Assembly (NCBI GenBank): GCA_934167435.1
Contig: CAKPKZ010000046.1
Span: 1 to 11,136 of the forward strand
From: an uncultured Clostridia bacterium
GTDB lineage: Bacteria; Bacillota; Clostridia; TANB77; CAG-508
Length of the DNA stretch: 11,136 nucleotides
Direction: 5' to 3'
Position numbers and translations under genes: made by a program. Below the pieces are notes generated by a model, which was not told the origin of the DNA, did no database searches, and worked only from the letters and a program-made list of their open reading frames with translations. Shown piece by piece: positions 9,332 through 11,136 of the stretch; position 1 is the stretch's first letter; every line of letters begins with the position of its first letter.

Positions 9332-9360
9332 ATTATATTATTAATTAACAAAAAAATCAA
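9332..9360 (-). promoter_or_regulatory. Sigma-A-type promoter for the NRPS-kinase operon
   Basis: On the minus strand a -35 box TTGATT (9360-9355) is followed after exactly 17 bases by TATAAT (9337-9332). The start of transcription would be near 9325, giving a leader of about 34 bases to the ATG at 9291. A second TATAAT (9325-9320) lies just downstream but has only a poor -35 (TTAATT). In such AT-rich DNA chance matches occur; the exact spacing and position make this one credible. No operator dyad was seen around it. Confidence 0.65.
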
Positions 9361-9504
9361 ATTTTTAACACAAAATATTAAAAAAAATATACAAAAATTC
9401 CTAGAACCATATGAAAATAAAGAAAAAAGTAAAAAATGACTTAGAAGTTAAAATAAAAAACAAATTATTTGATTAATGTTCAAACTTAATGTGCATAATA
9501 AAAT

Positions 9505-9511
9505 AGAGGTG
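9505..9511 (+). promoter_or_regulatory. Ribosome binding site supporting the TTG start of the HtrA gene
   Basis: AGAGGTG lies seven bases before the TTG at 9519. The next in-frame ATG would be codon 28, inside the membrane anchor and without a similar site, so the TTG is the best start. Confidence 0.8.
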
Positions 9512-9518
9512 TTTTATT

Positions 9519-10652
9519 TTGAAAAAGAAGAAAAAAACAAATAACCTAAAACGTGCAAGTGCTTTATTTGTAATATTGTCATTAACATGGATTATAGGAA
9601 TGTATATGTATGTTACATATAATAAAATTGAAATTAATACACCAAATTATAGTACTGAAAAGCTTTCATCCACAATTGGTGAAGAAACTGTGGAAAACAT
9701 ACAAAAAAATAGCCAAAAAGTTTCTGATGTTATAGAAGATGTTAATGATTGTGTTGTTGGAATTTCTAAATTAAAAAATGCAGGTAGTTCTATTTTTTCT
9801 AGTAGTAACGAAGAGTCATTAGGGTTAGGTACAGGAATTATTGTAACAGATAATGGCTATATATTAAGTAACGAGCATGTAACAGGGGAAAAGTATAGTA
9901 CTTGTTATGTTACATTGGAAAATGGTAAGTTTTATGATGGAAGTGTTGTGTGGAGCGATTCTAATTTAGATTTGTCTGTTATAAAAATTAATGTTAAGAA
10001 TTTAAAATATGCAAATTTAGGAAATTCAAAAAATATAAAAGTTGGAGAAACTGTATATGCTATTGGAAATCCAATTGGATTTGAGTTTAGAAGAACTGTA
10101 ACATCTGGAATTATTAGTGCTAAAAGCAGAACAATACGTCTACAAGAAAATAATAATGAAACATATATGTTTGGGTTAATACAAACAGATGCAACTATAA
10201 ATCCTGGAAATAGTGGCGGGCCGTTAATATACCCTAATGGGGACGTAATAGGAATAAATACAGTTAAAATTTCATCGGCGGAGGGAATTGGATTTGCTGT
10301 GCCAATAGATGTAGTAAAAAATGTTATAGAAAGTTTTAAAAACAATGATTCGTTTGACGAGGCTTCTATAGGAATATATGCTTACGACAAAGATGTAATA
10401 CCATATATGAATTCTAGTAATTCTAATTTTTCTCAAGGTATATATGTAGCAAAAATAATAGTTAAGGGACCGGCAGATTCGACTGATTTAAAAGAGGGAG
10501 ATATAATTACAAGTATTGATAATATTGAATTAAATACAATGAATGATTTAAAAAGTTATATTTATAGTAAAAAGCCAAATGATGAAGTTACTTTGAAAGT
10601 AAATAGAGGAAGAATAAATAAAAATATAGTAATTAAATTAGGCAAAAAATAA
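9519..10652 (+). CDS. HtrA/DegP-family membrane-anchored serine protease with PDZ domain, 377 aa
   Basis: Trypsin-fold serine protease of the HtrA (S1C) family, expected to face the outside of the membrane and to degrade or process misfolded or specific surface proteins. It starts at TTG with a Lys-rich N terminus (2-12) and one hydrophobic anchor (about 13-33), then a linker to about 75. The catalytic triad is visible: His120 in SNEHV, Asp151 in NLDLSV and Ser232 in NPGNSGGP. The family hallmark GIGFAVPID is at 256-264. One PDZ domain covers about 283-375. The length fits one-PDZ Firmicute HtrA proteins such as HtrA/YvtA or YyxA of Bacillus, but I cannot say which paralogue it is. It is divergent from the NRPS operon and ends two or three bases before a terminator hairpin. 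Its own promoter is unclear: TTGATT (9469) and CATAAT (9494) are 19 bases apart and too close to the start to be convincing. It could be a general envelope-quality gene that happens to be adjacent. Confidence 0.95.
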   Translation: MKKKKKTNNLKRASALFVILSLTWIIGMYMYVTYNKIEINTPNYSTEKLSSTIGEETVENIQKNSQKVSDVIEDVNDCVVGISKLKNAGSSIFSSSNEESLGLGTGIIVTDNGYILSNEHVTGEKYSTCYVTLENGKFYDGSVVWSDSNLDLSVIKINVKNLKYANLGNSKNIKVGETVYAIGNPIGFEFRRTVTSGIISAKSRTIRLQENNNETYMFGLIQTDATINPGNSGGPLIYPNGDVIGINTVKISSAEGIGFAVPIDVVKNVIESFKNNDSFDEASIGIYAYDKDVIPYMNSSNSNFSQGIYVAKIIVKGPADSTDLKEGDIITSIDNIELNTMNDLKSYIYSKKPNDEVTLKVNRGRINKNIVIKLGKK

Positions 10653-10679
10653 AAGGTCACCACATTTGTGGTGACTTTT
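10653..10679. terminator. Bidirectional intrinsic terminator between HtrA and the 61-aa gene
   Basis: An eight-base stem GTCACCAC (10656-10663) pairs with GTGGTGAC (10668-10675) around the loop ATTT, followed by TTTT on the plus strand. On the minus strand the same hairpin is followed by CCTTTTATTTTTT. It starts directly after the HtrA stop codon and ends four bases before the stop of the converging 61-aa gene, so it can terminate both. Confidence 0.88.
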
Positions 10680-10682
10680 GGG

Positions 10683-10868
10683 TTAAGCGACTTTGGTGGG
10701 ATTACTTAAAAATTCAGTAATATCTTTTTGAGTAATTGTTACTGTATAGGTGTTCTGAACGCCATTTACTGTAACTGTCTGCTCATGAGAACCAAGAGCA
10801 TTTTTAATATTTGTGCTCTTTGCTCTGACTTTAGCAATCACCAATTTTTTTAACCACTGTTCAAACAT
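10683..10868 (-). CDS. Small protein of unknown function, 61 aa
   Basis: I do not recognise this protein. It is very likely a real gene: AGGAGG (10882-10877) stands eight bases before the ATG, a strong promoter lies upstream and a terminator directly after the stop. The first half is basic and probably helical (residues 1-25, MFEQWLKKLVIAKVRAK then Ser/Asn/Lys-rich). The middle (about 29-46) has alternating Thr/Val residues around NGVQ, which suggests a beta hairpin, and the end (47-61) looks like a short helix. No signal peptide or membrane segment is clear. By hand count its G+C is about 33 percent (62 of 186), higher than the neighbouring genes, which may mean stronger constraint or a different origin. 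It is not obviously linked to the NRPS operon. Confidence 0.75.
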   Translation of the reverse strand: MFEQWLKKLVIAKVRAKSTNIKNALGSHEQTVTVNGVQNTYTVTITQKDITEFLSNPTKVA

Positions 10869-10876
10869 GGGGAAAA

Positions 10877-10882
10877 CCTCCT
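10877..10882 (-). promoter_or_regulatory. Ribosome binding site of the 61-aa gene
   Basis: The minus strand reads AGGAGG, a perfect Shine-Dalgarno core, eight bases before the ATG at 10868-10866. It supports translation of this short gene and its start. Confidence 0.85.
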
Positions 10883-10903
10883 AAAAAAATAATTTACATA
10901 ACA

Positions 10904-10932
10904 ATTATATCATAGTTATAATAAAAAAACAA
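10904..10932 (-). promoter_or_regulatory. Extended -10 sigma-A promoter for the 61-aa gene
   Basis: On the minus strand TTGTTT (10932-10927) is followed after 17 bases by a consensus TATAAT (10909-10904) preceded by TGA, giving the extended -10 form TGnTATAAT. Transcription would start near 10897, about 29 bases before the ATG. Confidence 0.75.
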
Positions 10933-10946
10933 GATTTAGTAGAATT

Positions 10947-11136
10947 TTAATTGTTGTAAATGAATTTGTCGCTTTCATAAAATTTATACTTTCTAGCATA
11001 GTCTTTAGTTTGTGTATTATTCATATATACGGTAGAGCGGTTTTTATTTAAGAATTCTATAATTTTGTAAACATCAATACAAATTTCATTATTGCCTTCC
11101 ATTTTGGATTCATCAAAAAATAGTTGCATTACAAAA
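10947..11136 (-). CDS. C-terminal part of an unrecognised protein, 5' end probably beyond the window
   Basis: An open frame runs from the right edge to a TAA at 10949-10947. An ATG at 11129-11127 would give 60 residues, but the frame stays open upstream to the window edge and no ribosome binding site can be seen in the seven remaining bases, so this may be the end of a longer protein. The visible part is polar: an acidic N-terminal region, a possible helix (DVYKIIEFLNKN), then a Lys/Tyr-rich tail. No known motif was recognised. No hairpin terminator follows; only a T-run that belongs to the next promoter, so read-through into the 61-aa gene is possible. Confidence 0.5.
   Translation of the reverse strand, partial: FVMQLFFDESKMEGNNEICIDVYKIIEFLNKNRSTVYMNNTQTKDYARKYKFYESDKFIYNN

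Noticed and set aside
9292..9360. N-terminal extension of the NRPS from an ATG at 9360, resembling a membrane segment
   Set aside because: It overlaps the probable promoter, lacks a ribosome binding site, and a well-placed site precedes the ATG at 9291.
9469..9499. TTGATT and CATAAT as an HtrA promoter
   Set aside because: The spacing is 19 bases and the transcript would begin at about the ribosome binding site, leaving almost no leader. It may be chance in AT-rich DNA.
9932..10345. 137-codon minus-strand open frame
   Set aside because: It is antisense to the HtrA catalytic domain, whose triad and motifs are fully visible on the plus strand. No promoter or ribosome binding site supports the antisense frame.
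1..11136. CRISPR array, tRNA or rRNA gene, insertion sequence, riboswitch
   Set aside because: No regularly spaced direct repeats, tRNA or rRNA-like segments, transposase motifs or terminal inverted repeats were seen, and the untranslated stretches (at most 227 bases) are too short and AT-rich to show a known riboswitch.

Overview
The window is very AT-rich (about a quarter G+C where I counted by eye), with strong AGGAGG-type ribosome binding sites, sigma-A-like promoters and a 7TM-type sensor kinase. This suggests a low-GC Firmicute, most likely a clostridium. The species cannot be named from the sequence.

Layout. Positions 6-9291 on the minus strand form a two-gene operon. The first gene (9291-1813) encodes a complete bimodular non-ribosomal peptide synthetase with the order C-A-T-C-A-T-R. 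The second (1811-6) encodes a complete membrane histidine kinase; its start codon lies one base after the synthetase stop codon and its ribosome binding site lies inside the synthetase's last codons. A good sigma-A-type promoter (9332-9360) sits just before the synthetase. Divergent to the operon, 9519-10652 (+) encodes a membrane-anchored HtrA/DegP-type serine protease with a PDZ domain, starting at TTG. It ends at a hairpin terminator that can also serve a 61-codon gene of unknown function (10868-10683, -), which has its own strong promoter. The right edge holds the C-terminal end of another unrecognised minus-strand reading frame.

How the genes may work together. The synthetase has an N-terminal condensation domain, two adenylation domains (the second with a near-perfect valine code, the first with an unassigned code) and a terminal NAD(P)H-dependent reductase. 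The predicted product is a short peptide aldehyde ending in valinal: either N-acyl-X-Val-H, or, if the amine is free, X-Val-H and the dihydropyrazinone or pyrazinone formed from it. This architecture belongs to the peptide-aldehyde synthetase group known from gut clostridia and, without the first C domain, from the staphylococcal aureusimine synthetase. The two points that look least ordinary are the translationally coupled orphan kinase, which suggests that the pathway senses something linked to its own product, and the divergent HtrA protease, whose family often cuts after small aliphatic residues such as valine and could therefore be a target or partner of a valinal inhibitor. Both links are inferences. 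No phosphopantetheinyl transferase, response regulator or transporter lies in the window.
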